The position numbers were made by a program, and so were the translations under genes. A stretch of DNA of 64,000 bases from Streptomyces noursei ATCC 11455. GTDB lineage: Bacteria; Actinomycetota; Actinomycetes; Streptomycetales; Streptomycetaceae. Shown piece by piece: positions 17,119 through 25,449 of the stretch. The stretch is taken from assembly GCF_001704275.1 (NCBI RefSeq), contig NZ_CP011533.1, positions 7,564,001-7,628,000 on the forward strand. Direction: 5' to 3'. The first letter of the stretch is position 1, and each line of letters starts with the position of its first letter. The notes under the pieces are model-generated. The model worked only from the letters and a program-made list of their open reading frames with translations. It did not search any database and was not told the DNA's origin.

Positions 17119-17456
17119 ACGTCGTGCTCCAAGAGCCACATTGCGTGTTCTTGCCGTGCATAGCCTCGCGGGTTTTCCTCCCAGCACGGCGCGTGTGCCG
17201 GGATGGGGCCGCGAGTTGTGCGGTGCTGAGAGTCGTACTCGATCAGTGCGTGTGCGTAGTGGACGGCGTCCAAGACAGTGTCAGCGCTGTGAAGCGCGGT
17301 CAGTGGGCCGCCCGGATCATCGGTTTCCGCGAGGCGGTCCAGGGCGGCAGCGCGGCGGACCAGGTATTCGCGTGCGAGATGGCCGCCTTGGTTGTCGTCG
17401 GACAGGATTCCCAGTCGCTGTACGGCAGTCAGCTCACGTAAGAACTGTTCCTTCAC
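17115..17456 (-). CDS. Hypothetical protein, convergent with terL
   Basis: GTG 17456 with GGAGG upstream gives 113 residues. The protein is hydrophilic and mostly helical (FLRELTAVQRLGILSDDNQ, AREYLVRRAAALDRLAETDD), ending with a Trp-containing tail (HAMWLLEHDV). No family is recognised. It lies opposite to the head genes and overlaps the last four bases of terL, so it is probably an accessory gene expressed separately. Confidence 0.6.
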   Translation of the reverse strand: MKEQFLRELTAVQRLGILSDDNQGGHLAREYLVRRAAALDRLAETDDPGGPLTALHSADTVLDAVHYAHALIEYDSQHRTTRGPIPAHAPCWEENPRGYARQEHAMWLLEHDV

Positions 17457-17573
17457 GTTGGCCTCCGTTGTTCTGGATGGGTCCAGGGTGGCGCAACGGC
17501 ATGGCCGTGTCCGCACTCCGAGTGCACACCAGTGGTGATGTGCGCCATGCCGCACGTCGGATGAACATGCCTA

Positions 17574-17603
17574 GTGCCGTGTCAGTCAACGTTTGCCCTG
17601 TTG
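17574..17603 (+). repeat. Left terminal inverted repeat
   Basis: Thirty bases beginning GTGCCGTGTCAGTCAACG and ending TTTGCCCTGTTG. They are an exact reverse complement of 19340-19369. Confidence 0.95.
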
Positions 17604-17671
17604 ATGGTGTGCCATGACGCCTGAGCGGGGGTGACACCGCTCAGGCGTCGGCGGTATGGGAGGCTAGGCCG

Positions 17672-18142
17672 GTGCCTGTGACCCTCCGTCCTCTGGACGC
17701 CGAACACTTCCCTGCCTGGCTCGAACGTAGTCGAGCCGAGTACGCCAAGGAGCTCGTTGCTCTGGGGCAGACGTCCGAGGACGCCTACCGGCAGGCGGAC
17801 GAGACCATGGCGCACTCCTTTCCGTCCGGGACACCGACCCCGGATCACGCGGTCTTCGACGTGGTCGACGATGCCGGGGTAGCCGTCGGCTACCTCTGGA
17901 TCGGACCGGACAGGAGTGACGACGCCGGTGCCTGGTGGGTCTGGGACATTGCGATCGACGCCGACAAGCGTGGTCGGGGCCTGGGCCGAATGGCCATGCT
18001 CCTCGGCGAGGAATACGCCCGGGCGCGGGGCGCTCATACTCTGGGTCTCAGCGTCGCCGGGTTCAACACCGGCGCACATGGCCTTTACCAGTCGCTCGGC
18101 TACGAGACGACCTCGGTGAAGATGCGCAAGAAACTCGGCTGA
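17672..18142 (+). CDS. GNAT family N-acetyltransferase (IS passenger)
   Basis: The protein has 156 residues from GTG 17672. The acetyl-CoA binding motif A is WDIAIDADKRGRGLGRMAMLLGEEYARARGA (R-G-x-G-L-G), followed by motif B-like LGLSVAGFNTGAHGLYQSLGYE. It lies wholly between the left inverted repeat and the transposase gene. GNAT enzymes acetylate small molecules or protein amines; resistance to an aminoglycoside-like compound is possible but not shown. It uses high-GC codons like its neighbours. Confidence 0.9.
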   Translation: MPVTLRPLDAEHFPAWLERSRAEYAKELVALGQTSEDAYRQADETMAHSFPSGTPTPDHAVFDVVDDAGVAVGYLWIGPDRSDDAGAWWVWDIAIDADKRGRGLGRMAMLLGEEYARARGAHTLGLSVAGFNTGAHGLYQSLGYETTSVKMRKKLG

Positions 18143-18145
18143 GCC

Positions 18146-18167
18146 TCAGGCGACGTTTGCCCTGCCG
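18146..18167 (+). repeat. Internal, degenerate copy of the IS terminal repeat
   Basis: TCAGGCGACGTTTGCCCTG (from 18146) matches the inner part of the 30-bp terminal repeat, with ACGTTTGCCCTG identical. It covers the last codons of the transposase (GRANVA stop). It is probably the original IS end, bypassed when the acetyltransferase was captured. Confidence 0.6.
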
Positions 18168-19306
18168 ACGACGGCGCGTAGGCGCCGGTCGTCGATGTGA
18201 CGGTTCCGCCAGATGATGTAGCGGCGGATCATGCTGCCCTGTTCCTTGTGGGTGGCGTGGTCGGTGCCGTCGAGGGTGAAGTAGCGCAGGGCGGTGAACT
18301 GGGCCTCGATGCGGTTGAGCCAGGAGGAGTTCGTCGGCGTGTAGGCGATTTCGACGTTGTTCGCGGTGGCCCAGTCGCCGACGCGCTGGCACGTCCTCGT
18401 GGTCAGGTGTGGGGAGAAGTTGTCACAGACGATCGCAATCCGTATCGACGGCAGGTAGAGGGTGCGCAGGTAGCGGCAGAACTCCAGGAACTGGGTGCGT
18501 TTCTTGACGGGCTTGATGTGACCGTAGAGCTGGTCCCGGTTCAGGTCCAAGGCGGCAAAGAGGTGACGCACGCCGCCGTAGCGGTTGTAGGTGGCCCGGC
18601 GCCTGCGGCGTGGCTCACGGTCGGGGTCCTTGTGCTTGCCGCCGCGTTCGGCCCACTGCCGGCCGGGGTGCGGCATGAGGTTGAGCGGGCCGAACTCGTC
18701 CACGCAGAAGATGACGTCGGGCTCGCCCTCCTCGGGTATGACCTCGCCGTCGGCGATCGCGTAGAGGTGCTCGACCCTCGCCTTCTTGGTCGCGTAGTCG
18801 GGGTCGCGGGAGGTCTTCCAGGTCTTCAGGCGTTGAAAGGAGACGCCTTCCTCGCGGAGCAGGATGCGCAGGCCCTCGTGGCTGATGTCGTCGACCACCC
18901 CCTCGGCGACCAGGAAGTCCGCCAGCTTGGTCAGACTCCAGGTAGAAAAGGGCAGGTCGTGCTCGGCCGGCTTGGACTTCGCGATCTTCTTGATCTCACG
19001 CCGCTCGGGCAACGTGAACGTCTTCGGCCGCCCGCCCTTGTACTTCGGATACAGCGAGTCGAAGCCGTCGGCGTTGAAGTTGTGGATCACATCCCGGACC
19101 CGGTCCGCGCTGGTGAACGACACCTCGGCGATCCTCGCCACGGGCATGCCCTGCGCGGACAGCAAGACCATCTGGGCCCGTCGCCAAGTCACCACCGATC
19201 CGCTGCCCCGACGGATGATCCGCAGCAGCCGCTGACCCTCGTCATCATCGATCTCGCGTACGCGAACTCGTTCCGCCACCCACACACGGTGACCGCCGCC
19301 CGTCAT
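18146..19306 (-). CDS. IS630 family transposase
   Basis: The protein has 386 residues. The N-terminal helix-turn-helix region (GMPVARIAEVSFTSADRVRD) is followed by the DDE core: first Asp in FCVDEFGPLNL, second in IVCDNFSPHL, Glu in SSWLNRIEAQF. All catalytic residues are present, so it should be active. It reads against the phage late genes and ends inside the internal inverted-repeat copy. Confidence 0.95.
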   Translation of the reverse strand: MTGGGHRVWVAERVRVREIDDDEGQRLLRIIRRGSGSVVTWRRAQMVLLSAQGMPVARIAEVSFTSADRVRDVIHNFNADGFDSLYPKYKGGRPKTFTLPERREIKKIAKSKPAEHDLPFSTWSLTKLADFLVAEGVVDDISHEGLRILLREEGVSFQRLKTWKTSRDPDYATKKARVEHLYAIADGEVIPEEGEPDVIFCVDEFGPLNLMPHPGRQWAERGGKHKDPDREPRRRRRATYNRYGGVRHLFAALDLNRDQLYGHIKPVKKRTQFLEFCRYLRTLYLPSIRIAIVCDNFSPHLTTRTCQRVGDWATANNVEIAYTPTNSSWLNRIEAQFTALRYFTLDGTDHATHKEQGSMIRRYIIWRNRHIDDRRLRAVVGRANVA

Positions 19307-19339
19307 CCGGCGAAGAACCCCGGGCGGCGCGTCACATCA

Positions 19340-19369
19340 CAACAGGGCAAACGTTGACTGACACGGCAC
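19340..19369 (-). repeat. Right terminal inverted repeat
   Basis: An exact 30-bp complement of the left end, followed by TA (19370-19371) and then the portal gene leader. Confidence 0.95.
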
Positions 19370-19382
19370 TAGCTCCTGAAAG

Positions 19383-20813
19383 GTGATCTTGATAGAGGCA
19401 ACGCACTCCCCGGCGACGCGGGTAGATCTGGGATTCGCGCGGTTGCGCGCGGACCGGGAGCGGCTGGACCGCATCGACCGCTACATGCGTGGGGAGCACG
19501 ACGGCCCGTATACGCCCCGCACGGCGACGGAGGAGTACAAGCTGCTGGCCAAGCGGGCAGTGTCCAACTGGCTTCCGTTGCTGGTGAAGACCCCGTCTCA
19601 GGCCATGGCCGTGGACGGGTACCGGCGGAGCACGGACGGGGCCGACGGTCCGGGGTTGTCGGAGGAGACTCCGGCGGAGTGGCGTGTCTGGCAGGACCAG
19701 CGCATGGACTCCCGCCAGACCCCGGTTCACCGGGCCGCGTTGACCTACGGCCAGTCGTTCGTCACGGTCCTGCCGGACCCTGCGAACCCAGAGCGGCCGG
19801 TGATTCGGGGGGTGTCCCCGCGGCTGCTGTACGCGTCGTACGACGACCCGGCCGCCGACGCGCTCCCGCTGTGGGCGCTCCAAGTGGAGACCGTCCCCGA
19901 CGGGGAGGGCGTGGAGACACGAGCCTGGCTGTACGACGCCACCCACGTGCACGACTTCTACGTCGGGGGCAAAGCCGGGCCCCGGCTCCTGGACTCCCGG
20001 CCGCACGGCTTCACCGTCTGTCCGGTGGTCCGGTTCGCACCGGACCTCGACCTGGAGGGCCGGGTGACGGGCGTGGTGGAGCCGATGATCCCGATTCAGG
20101 ACCGGGTCAATCAGACGCTGTTTGACCTGCTGGTGGCCCAGACGTTCGGATCGTTCAAGGTGCGGACGATCTCCGGTATGGCACCGGAGTTCCGGCGGGA
20201 CTCGGATACCGGGGAAATTCTGTACGACCGGAACGGGCGCCCCGAGGTGGTGCCGATCCAGGCGGATGCCTCCCGGTTCCTGGTGGCCCCGGACGCGGAC
20301 ACGCGCTTCTCACAGCTGGACGAGACTCCGTTGTCGGGGTTCTTGGACTCTATCGAGCTGGCGACGAAGCACATGGCCGCCCTGTCCCAGCTTCCTCCCA
20401 TGTACCTGGGTGTTGGGTCGCTGACGAACTTGTCGGCGGAGGCCATGGCGTCCACCGAGATGGCGCTGTCCCGCGCCGTGGGCGAGTTCCAGCACTCCCT
20501 TGGGGAGTCCTGGGAACAGGTGCTGGCTCTGTGCGCCACGGTGATGGGCGTGGAGCCCGATTCCCGGGCCGAAGTCCTGTGGAAGGACGCGGAAAGCCGC
20601 TCCCTCTCCCAGACCGTGGACGCGCTGGGCAAGGCGGTGCAGATGCTCCAGGTTCCGCCCCGCGCGATGTGGTCGCGCATCCCCGGCGTGACGGCCCGGG
20701 ACGTGGAGGAGTGGGCGCAGATCCAGGAGGCCGACGACCCCGGCCTGAGGATGGCGGACCGTATGGCCTCCGCCGTGGTGGCCGCCGAGCCGGCCGGGGC
20801 CCGCGTTGCGTAG
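19383..20813 (+). CDS. Portal protein (SPP1 gp6-like)
   Basis: The protein has 476 residues from GTG 19383; CTGAAAGG precedes it. Portal signatures include VVEPMIPIQDRVNQTLFDLLVAQTFGS and the membrane-like helix region around LPPMYLGVGSLTNLSAEAM. It forms the dodecameric ring at one capsid vertex for DNA entry and tail attachment. The IS630 element ends 12 bp upstream of the start, so the gene keeps its ribosome site but transcription from terL must now cross the IS. Confidence 0.9.
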   Translation: MILIEATHSPATRVDLGFARLRADRERLDRIDRYMRGEHDGPYTPRTATEEYKLLAKRAVSNWLPLLVKTPSQAMAVDGYRRSTDGADGPGLSEETPAEWRVWQDQRMDSRQTPVHRAALTYGQSFVTVLPDPANPERPVIRGVSPRLLYASYDDPAADALPLWALQVETVPDGEGVETRAWLYDATHVHDFYVGGKAGPRLLDSRPHGFTVCPVVRFAPDLDLEGRVTGVVEPMIPIQDRVNQTLFDLLVAQTFGSFKVRTISGMAPEFRRDSDTGEILYDRNGRPEVVPIQADASRFLVAPDADTRFSQLDETPLSGFLDSIELATKHMAALSQLPPMYLGVGSLTNLSAEAMASTEMALSRAVGEFQHSLGESWEQVLALCATVMGVEPDSRAEVLWKDAESRSLSQTVDALGKAVQMLQVPPRAMWSRIPGVTARDVEEWAQIQEADDPGLRMADRMASAVVAAEPAGARVA

Positions 20814-21798
20814 GGCGACCGCCGCCCTGGTGGAGGAGCATTGGCAGGCGCAGGAGCGTATCGGCGCGAATGTTGCTGCCCATGCGCTGGCCCAGTGGTC
20901 GCGGGTGAATCCGCACTCTCTGGAGGCGAGCGGTTCGGCATGGCTGGCCTGGATGCTGGCGTTGATCCGCCGTGAACGGCGACGCTCACGCGATCAGGCA
21001 GCAGCGTTTTACCGCCTCTACCGGGCCCTGGAGACCGGGTATACCGTCCCGTCCCTGTCCGGGGAGTACGTCGGTGAGACCACGACCCTGGGGGAACTAC
21101 GGGAGGACTGGGCGGACCAGACGGACACGATCCGCCTGCCGGAGCCGGACGACGGCGAGGAAATCACGCTGGACGGGTTCGACTGGCCGGAGGAGCCGGA
21201 GGAGTCCCACGACCGGGCGGCCGTGGCGTCTTTGGTGTCCCAGGGGCCGGCCAAGGTCCGTCAGCACCTGGACCAGGTCGACGACGACCAAGACCGGGGC
21301 CGGCTAGACGACGGCGGGTTCCTCCAGGAACTGGAGGACGCGGTGGACACTGCCGGCCGGTCCTCCGCCGGGGCGGCCGACCGCGAGGCGCTTAGGGCCG
21401 GTCGGGACCTGATCGACCAGGCGTCGAAGCGGGACCGGCGGGTCGTCGGCTGGGCCAGGATCACCGACGGCAACCCGTGCGCGTTCTGCGCGATGCTCGC
21501 CAGTCGGGGCGCCATCTACACGTCCCAGGCCACGGCGGCCGGAGGCGGCCGGCGCAAGCCCAAAGACTCCCCGGACGGTCGGGTCCGCGCGAACCGGCGG
21601 CCTCCGGTCGCCCGGGAAGACCTGACCCGCTACCACAACGGGTGCCACTGCCAGACGGTCCCCATCTACTCCCGCAATGCCTTCATGACGCCCCAGGCCC
21701 GCGACTTCGACCGCCAATGGCAGGAAGTCACCCGCGGCATGACCGGCGCGGAGGCCCGGCGGGCCTGGCGTCGCCACATCGAATCATCACGAAGCTGA
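20806..21798 (+). CDS. VG15/MuF-like head protein
   Basis: The protein has 330 residues; TTG 20806 overlaps the portal stop by eight bases. The C-terminal half holds a cysteine/histidine cluster (GNPCAFCAMLASRGAIY and RYHNGCHCQTVPIY) typical of actinophage VG15-like or MuF-type minor head proteins, often annotated as capsid maturation proteins. The acidic middle (LDGFDWPEEPEESHDR) may be scaffold-like. Whether it is a protease cannot be seen. Confidence 0.75.
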   Translation: MRRATAALVEEHWQAQERIGANVAAHALAQWSRVNPHSLEASGSAWLAWMLALIRRERRRSRDQAAAFYRLYRALETGYTVPSLSGEYVGETTTLGELREDWADQTDTIRLPEPDDGEEITLDGFDWPEEPEESHDRAAVASLVSQGPAKVRQHLDQVDDDQDRGRLDDGGFLQELEDAVDTAGRSSAGAADREALRAGRDLIDQASKRDRRVVGWARITDGNPCAFCAMLASRGAIYTSQATAAGGGRRKPKDSPDGRVRANRRPPVAREDLTRYHNGCHCQTVPIYSRNAFMTPQARDFDRQWQEVTRGMTGAEARRAWRRHIESSRS

Positions 21799-21811
21799 GA
21801 GAGGTTCCTGC

Positions 21812-22321
21812 ATGGAGACCACCCCCACCCCCGCCGAGCCGGCCGAGACTCCGGCCGACGTCGAACAGGTCCCGACCGACGGGACGAACGGTCCGGAAGA
21901 GCCGGCGCAGTCGGAGGAGCAGGGCGACGGCCAGGAGCTGGACGCCGACGCCCTCCGCGCGGAGCTGAAGGCCGCACGGGCGGAAGCAGCGAAGTACCGC
22001 ACCACGGCACAAGAGACGGCGGACGCCCTGAAGGCGGCCAAGACTCCGGAGGAGTTCCAGGCCGTGGCCGACCAGGTCACGGAGCTGGAGACGGAACTGC
22101 ACCGGGAGCGTCTGGCCCGCCGCTACCACCTGCCGGACGCCCTGGCCGTCCGGATCACCGGGGCCGACGACGACGCCCGCGAGGCGGACGCCAAGGCCCT
22201 GGCAGAGCTGTTCCACAACCGGGCCGACGGCATGGGCCGTGGCGGCCTCGATCCGTCGGTCACGCCGGCCCCCCGCGATCCGGGAGAGCTGGCAGCCAGC
22301 ATCCCGCGCGCCCGCCGGTAG
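21812..22321 (+). CDS. Scaffolding protein
   Basis: The protein has 169 residues from ATG 21812 with AGAGAGG upstream. An acidic disordered N-terminus (METTPTPAEPAETPADVEQV) is followed by a long coiled coil (DALRAELKAARAEAAKYRTT, VADQVTELETELHRERLARR) and a flexible tail. This composition and its position directly before the capsid gene are typical of capsid scaffolds, which chaperone shell assembly and are then lost. Confidence 0.8.
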   Translation: METTPTPAEPAETPADVEQVPTDGTNGPEEPAQSEEQGDGQELDADALRAELKAARAEAAKYRTTAQETADALKAAKTPEEFQAVADQVTELETELHRERLARRYHLPDALAVRITGADDDAREADAKALAELFHNRADGMGRGGLDPSVTPAPRDPGELAASIPRARR

Positions 22322-22331
22322 GCGGCACCAA

Positions 22332-22379
22332 GCAGCACCAAATCCAAGGGTTCATGTCCAACGCCCTTGGCCGTGCTGC
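22332..22379 (+). other. Two-part RNA stem-loop before the capsid gene
   Basis: Two nested 7-bp stems, GCAGCAC/GTGCTGC and CCAAGGG/CCCTTGG, enclose the 13-base loop TTCATGTCCAACG. The hairpin lies between the scaffold stop and the capsid ribosome site. It may stabilise or process the capsid mRNA, or reduce read-through from upstream. Confidence 0.5.
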
Positions 22380-22412
22380 GTGCTGGCTCGGGGGCCGTTC
22401 TGAGCGGAGCAC

Positions 22413-23351
22413 ATGGCAAACGCATTTCTGAAGTCGGAGACCATCGCGGCCACGGCCCTGGGGCTCCTGGAACGAGAGCTGGTCCTGTCCAACCTGGTCT
22501 GGTCGAACGCCGGGTTCGACTTCACCGGTGCCAAGGCCGACTCGGTCACGGTCCGGATTCCGGCGCAGCTCAACGCCCGTGAGTATGACTGGCGCAGCGA
22601 CCGCAGTTCGGACATTGTCCTGGACGAGCTGGCGGAGGACTCCATCACCGTCCAGCTCAACAAGGACATCTACTCGGCCGTGGCGATCACGGACGAGGAA
22701 CTGACCCTGGACATCAAGGACTTTGGTTCCCAGGTGCTCCAGCCGCAGGTCAACGCCGTGGCCAAGGCCATTGACGCGGGCGTGGCGAACCTGATCGAGA
22801 CCGCGACGTACAGCGTTCCGGCGATCACCATCGATGAGAAGGACCCGTTCCCGGCCTTCATCGACGCCCGCGCGGCCCTCAACAAGAACGAGGTGCCCAC
22901 CAACGACCGGACGCTCCTGATCGGCTCGGACGTGGAAACCGCGCTGCTGAAGTCGGGGCGCCTGAACGACGTGTCCAAGTCCGGTTCGGACTCGGCACTG
23001 CGACAGGCCATGGTCGGCAACCTGGCCGGCTTCAACCTGGTGACCTCCAACGCGATCAACCCCCGTGCCGCGTACGCGTTCGTTCCGTCCGCGTTCGTCC
23101 TGGCCACCCGGGCCCCGGCCATCCCGGCCGGTGTCATCAGCGGCTCCAGCCAGTCCTACAACGGCCTGGGCATGCGGTGGGTGCGCGACTACGACGCGGC
23201 CAAGCTGCGGGACCGCTCCATCGTGAACATGTACGCCGGGTTCAACGTCATGACGGACCCGGTGGGCGCAGGCAAGAACCCGCCCAAGAAGCTGGTGCGC
23301 GCGGTGAAGCTGGACATGCCCACCGCGTCGAAGCCCCCGGCCGACAAGTAG
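22413..23351 (+). CDS. Major capsid protein
   Basis: The protein has 312 residues from ATG 22413. It shows HK97-fold coat features of the P22/gp5-like actinophage group: an N-terminal arm (MANAFLKSETIAATALGLLE), an E-loop-like region, the long spine helix (PQVNAVAKAIDAGVANLIE) and beta-rich P-domain strands (FNLVTSNAINPRAAYAFVPS). It follows the scaffold gene after a stem-loop leader, as expected for the most abundant virion protein. Confidence 0.9.
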   Translation: MANAFLKSETIAATALGLLERELVLSNLVWSNAGFDFTGAKADSVTVRIPAQLNAREYDWRSDRSSDIVLDELAEDSITVQLNKDIYSAVAITDEELTLDIKDFGSQVLQPQVNAVAKAIDAGVANLIETATYSVPAITIDEKDPFPAFIDARAALNKNEVPTNDRTLLIGSDVETALLKSGRLNDVSKSGSDSALRQAMVGNLAGFNLVTSNAINPRAAYAFVPSAFVLATRAPAIPAGVISGSSQSYNGLGMRWVRDYDAAKLRDRSIVNMYAGFNVMTDPVGAGKNPPKKLVRAVKLDMPTASKPPADK

Positions 23352-23358
23352 GGGCCGC

Positions 23359-23730
23359 ATGAAACCCCTGGCAGACACAGCGGCCCTCGAACAGCGTCTG
23401 GGCCGTGAGCTGGTCGGGGAGGAACGAGCCCAGGCGGAGGCGGCTCTAGCGGACGCCTCCGCCCTGGTGCGGGCGTACGGGGATGCCTGGCCCGACCCGG
23501 CCAAGGCCCCGGCCGTCGCAGTGGCCATCACGCTGGCGGCTGCGGAGCGGCGAGTCCGCAACCCGGAGGGGTACCGGTCGGAGCTGCAAGGTGCCTACCA
23601 GTATCAGCTTTCCGCATCGCTCCCGGTCGGGGTCGGTCTGACCGACGGCGAGGCGCGGATGCTCCGTGCGGCCGTCGGCGCGTCCGGGGTGTTTGCGGTG
23701 CCCGTGGAGTCCCTGGGGGGTGCGCTGTGA
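23359..23730 (+). CDS. Head-tail connector (adaptor)
   Basis: The protein has 123 residues from ATG 23359. The helical N-terminal half (TAALEQRLGRELVGEERAQ, AEAALADASALVRAYGDAW) fits gp6/gp15-like adaptors that form a ring under the portal. It lies in the canonical position after the capsid gene. The stop overlaps the next start (GTGA). Confidence 0.75.
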   Translation: MKPLADTAALEQRLGRELVGEERAQAEAALADASALVRAYGDAWPDPAKAPAVAVAITLAAAERRVRNPEGYRSELQGAYQYQLSASLPVGVGLTDGEARMLRAAVGASGVFAVPVESLGGAL

Positions 23731-24050
23731 GCCTGCTGGACTCCGGTCCGGACCGGGTCACGGTCTACCCCACGGTGGAGGTCGACGACGGGTACGGCGG
23801 CACCAAGCCGGGCCCCGGCACCCCGGTGACGCTCCGGGCCCGGGTCCTTCCGGCGATCACGGACGAGAGCGGAGAGGCCGGCTACCTGACCGGCACCGAG
23901 TACCGCGTGTACGCCCGGTCGCTGCCGGCCGGGCCCTGGTCCCGCGTCGAGTGGGCCGGGGAGGTCTGGGCCGTGGTCGGTGAGCCCCAGCGGTTCGGCG
24001 GGGGCCGGCGCCTGGCCCATGACGTGGCGACAATACGGAAACGAGGGTGA
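23727..24050 (+). CDS. Head closure protein
   Basis: The protein has 107 residues from GTG 23727. It is beta-rich (DRVTVYPTVEVDDGYGGTK, GPWSRVEWAGEVWAVVGEP), like the gp16/HK97 gp7 head-stopper barrel that closes the connector channel after packaging. Assignment rests on size, beta content and gene order. Confidence 0.7.
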   Translation: MSLLDSGPDRVTVYPTVEVDDGYGGTKPGPGTPVTLRARVLPAITDESGEAGYLTGTEYRVYARSLPAGPWSRVEWAGEVWAVVGEPQRFGGGRRLAHDVATIRKRG

Positions 24051-24054
24051 GCCC

Positions 24055-24336
24055 ATGGCGACGGTGAAGCCCAACACGGACAGCGTCGTGGCGCACCTGC
24101 GCGGCGTCCGGGACGCGGTCGCCGACGAGCTGGACCACCGGGCCGACCGGGTCCGGGCCGTCGTCGAGGCGCACCGGCATACCGGGGCCTTGGCCGCTCA
24201 CACGAAGGTGCGCACCCGCCGTACGGACTCCACCGTGGTCATGGAAGACCCGGCGGTGTTCGCCATTAACTACGGCCATCTCGCGCCGAACGGCCGTTGG
24301 GTGCCCGGCATTCACGCGATCGAGGCGGGGCTATGA
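24055..24336 (+). CDS. Head-tail joining protein (DUF5403-like)
   Basis: ATG 24055 gives 93 residues. A helical N-terminus (DSVVAHLRGVRDAVADELDH) is followed by the actinophage pattern THTKVRTRRTDSTVV-like strands and FAINYGHLAPNGRWVPGIH. Such proteins occupy the HK97 gp10 position between head closure and tail terminator. The next gene overlaps by four bases (ATGA). Confidence 0.7.
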   Translation: MATVKPNTDSVVAHLRGVRDAVADELDHRADRVRAVVEAHRHTGALAAHTKVRTRRTDSTVVMEDPAVFAINYGHLAPNGRWVPGIHAIEAGL

Positions 24337-24740
24337 GACCCGTGCTTCCTGATGTGGACGCCCTGGTGGTCGACGCACTCCGGACTGGCCTGAGCGGTGC
24401 CACGGTGCGCGTGGTCTGGCCGGAGGACTGGGCCGACCGGCTTCCGCTGGTGGTGGCCCGCCGGGTACCGGGCGGCTCCTCCAATCCCCTGGGGGTCGAC
24501 GTGGCCCTTATCGACGTGCAGTGCGCGGCCCCCGACCGGCGCGACGCCTCCCGCCTGGCCCGCACGGCCCGGGTCGCGCTGGCGGAGGCGTGCAGAGATC
24601 AATTCCGCGGTGCCGACGGCTACCTGAGCCGGTTCGAGGACGTGTCGGGGCCGGCGGAGATCCGCGTGGGCGAACCAGCGGCCGGGCCGGACCTGTTCCG
24701 GTTCCAGGCCACCTACCGCGTGACCGCGCGCCCCATCTGA
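24333..24740 (+). CDS. Tail terminator protein
   Basis: The protein has 135 residues from ATG 24333. An alpha/beta pattern (VDALVVDALRTGLSGATVRV, LIDVQCAAPDRRDASRLART, ending FRFQATYRVTARPI) fits the gpU/gp17-like ring that caps the tail tube. It lies directly before the tail tube gene. Confidence 0.7.
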   Translation: MRPVLPDVDALVVDALRTGLSGATVRVVWPEDWADRLPLVVARRVPGGSSNPLGVDVALIDVQCAAPDRRDASRLARTARVALAEACRDQFRGADGYLSRFEDVSGPAEIRVGEPAAGPDLFRFQATYRVTARPI

Positions 24741-24759
24741 CCTACCCCTGGAGAACAGT

Positions 24760-25347
24760 TTGGCTCTGATCGACAACGCCGCCATCGTCCCGGCCGGCGG
24801 CTACATCTTCATCGCGGACCCGGACACCGAGAAGCCGGCCGACCTGTCCGACCCGACCAAGCCGGGTGGGCTCTGGGAGAACGTCGGGCACACCAAGCTT
24901 GACTCCCTTCCGGAGTTCGGTCGGGACGGTGACGACCCGGAGATCAAGGGGAGTTGGCAAAACGCCAAGTTGCGCGCGACGACTCCGGACGTGACGTACT
25001 CCGTCACGTTCCAGTCCATCCAGGCCACGGCCCTGACCTATCAGCTGTACTTCGGTGCGGGCCCGGCGGCTGTCCAGGCGGACAAGTCGTTCCGTATCCC
25101 GGCCACGCCGACGCCGCAGACCAAGGCGCTGTTGGTGGTCCTGGTGGACGGCACCAACTACCTGCCGCTGTACCACCCGCGCGTCTCTCTCCTGGGCTCT
25201 GACGCGGTGGGCATGTCGTCGGACGACTTCGTGTCGTTCCCGGTCAAGGGAACTTTCCTGGGGTCGTCGAAGCTGGGCGGCGCCGTCGGCGAGTGGGCCC
25301 AGGTCGCGGCTCCGACGCCTCCGCCCCCGCCGCACAGCGGCGACTAG
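24760..25347 (+). CDS. Major tail tube protein
   Basis: The protein has 195 residues from TTG 24760 (CCTGGAG upstream). The beta-sandwich sequence includes LWENVGHTKLDSLPEFGRDG, a DDPEIKGSW turn and the central YSVTFQSIQATALTYQLYF. It ends in a short Pro-rich tail (TPPPPPHSGD). Position before the gpG chaperones supports the role. It polymerises as rings around the tape measure. Confidence 0.85.
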   Translation: MALIDNAAIVPAGGYIFIADPDTEKPADLSDPTKPGGLWENVGHTKLDSLPEFGRDGDDPEIKGSWQNAKLRATTPDVTYSVTFQSIQATALTYQLYFGAGPAAVQADKSFRIPATPTPQTKALLVVLVDGTNYLPLYHPRVSLLGSDAVGMSSDDFVSFPVKGTFLGSSKLGGAVGEWAQVAAPTPPPPPHSGD

Positions 25348-25449
25348 CGAACCCGGCTGAGCGGTTCGTCACCTCTTCCCCTGGCCGGTTCCTCCGGGCG
25401 GAAGACCTCTTTCCCTGGGACCGCACGACACGAACTGTGGGGACAACCC

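Larger units (their letters stand above)
17574..19369. mobile_element. IS630-type element carrying an acetyltransferase passenger
   Basis: A 1796-bp element is bounded by perfect 30-bp terminal inverted repeats and flanked by TA at 17572-17573 and 19370-19371. TA target duplication is the IS630/Tc1 hallmark. It encodes a DDE transposase on the minus strand and a GNAT acetyltransferase on the plus strand. It lies directly before the portal gene ribosome site. Confidence 0.9.
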
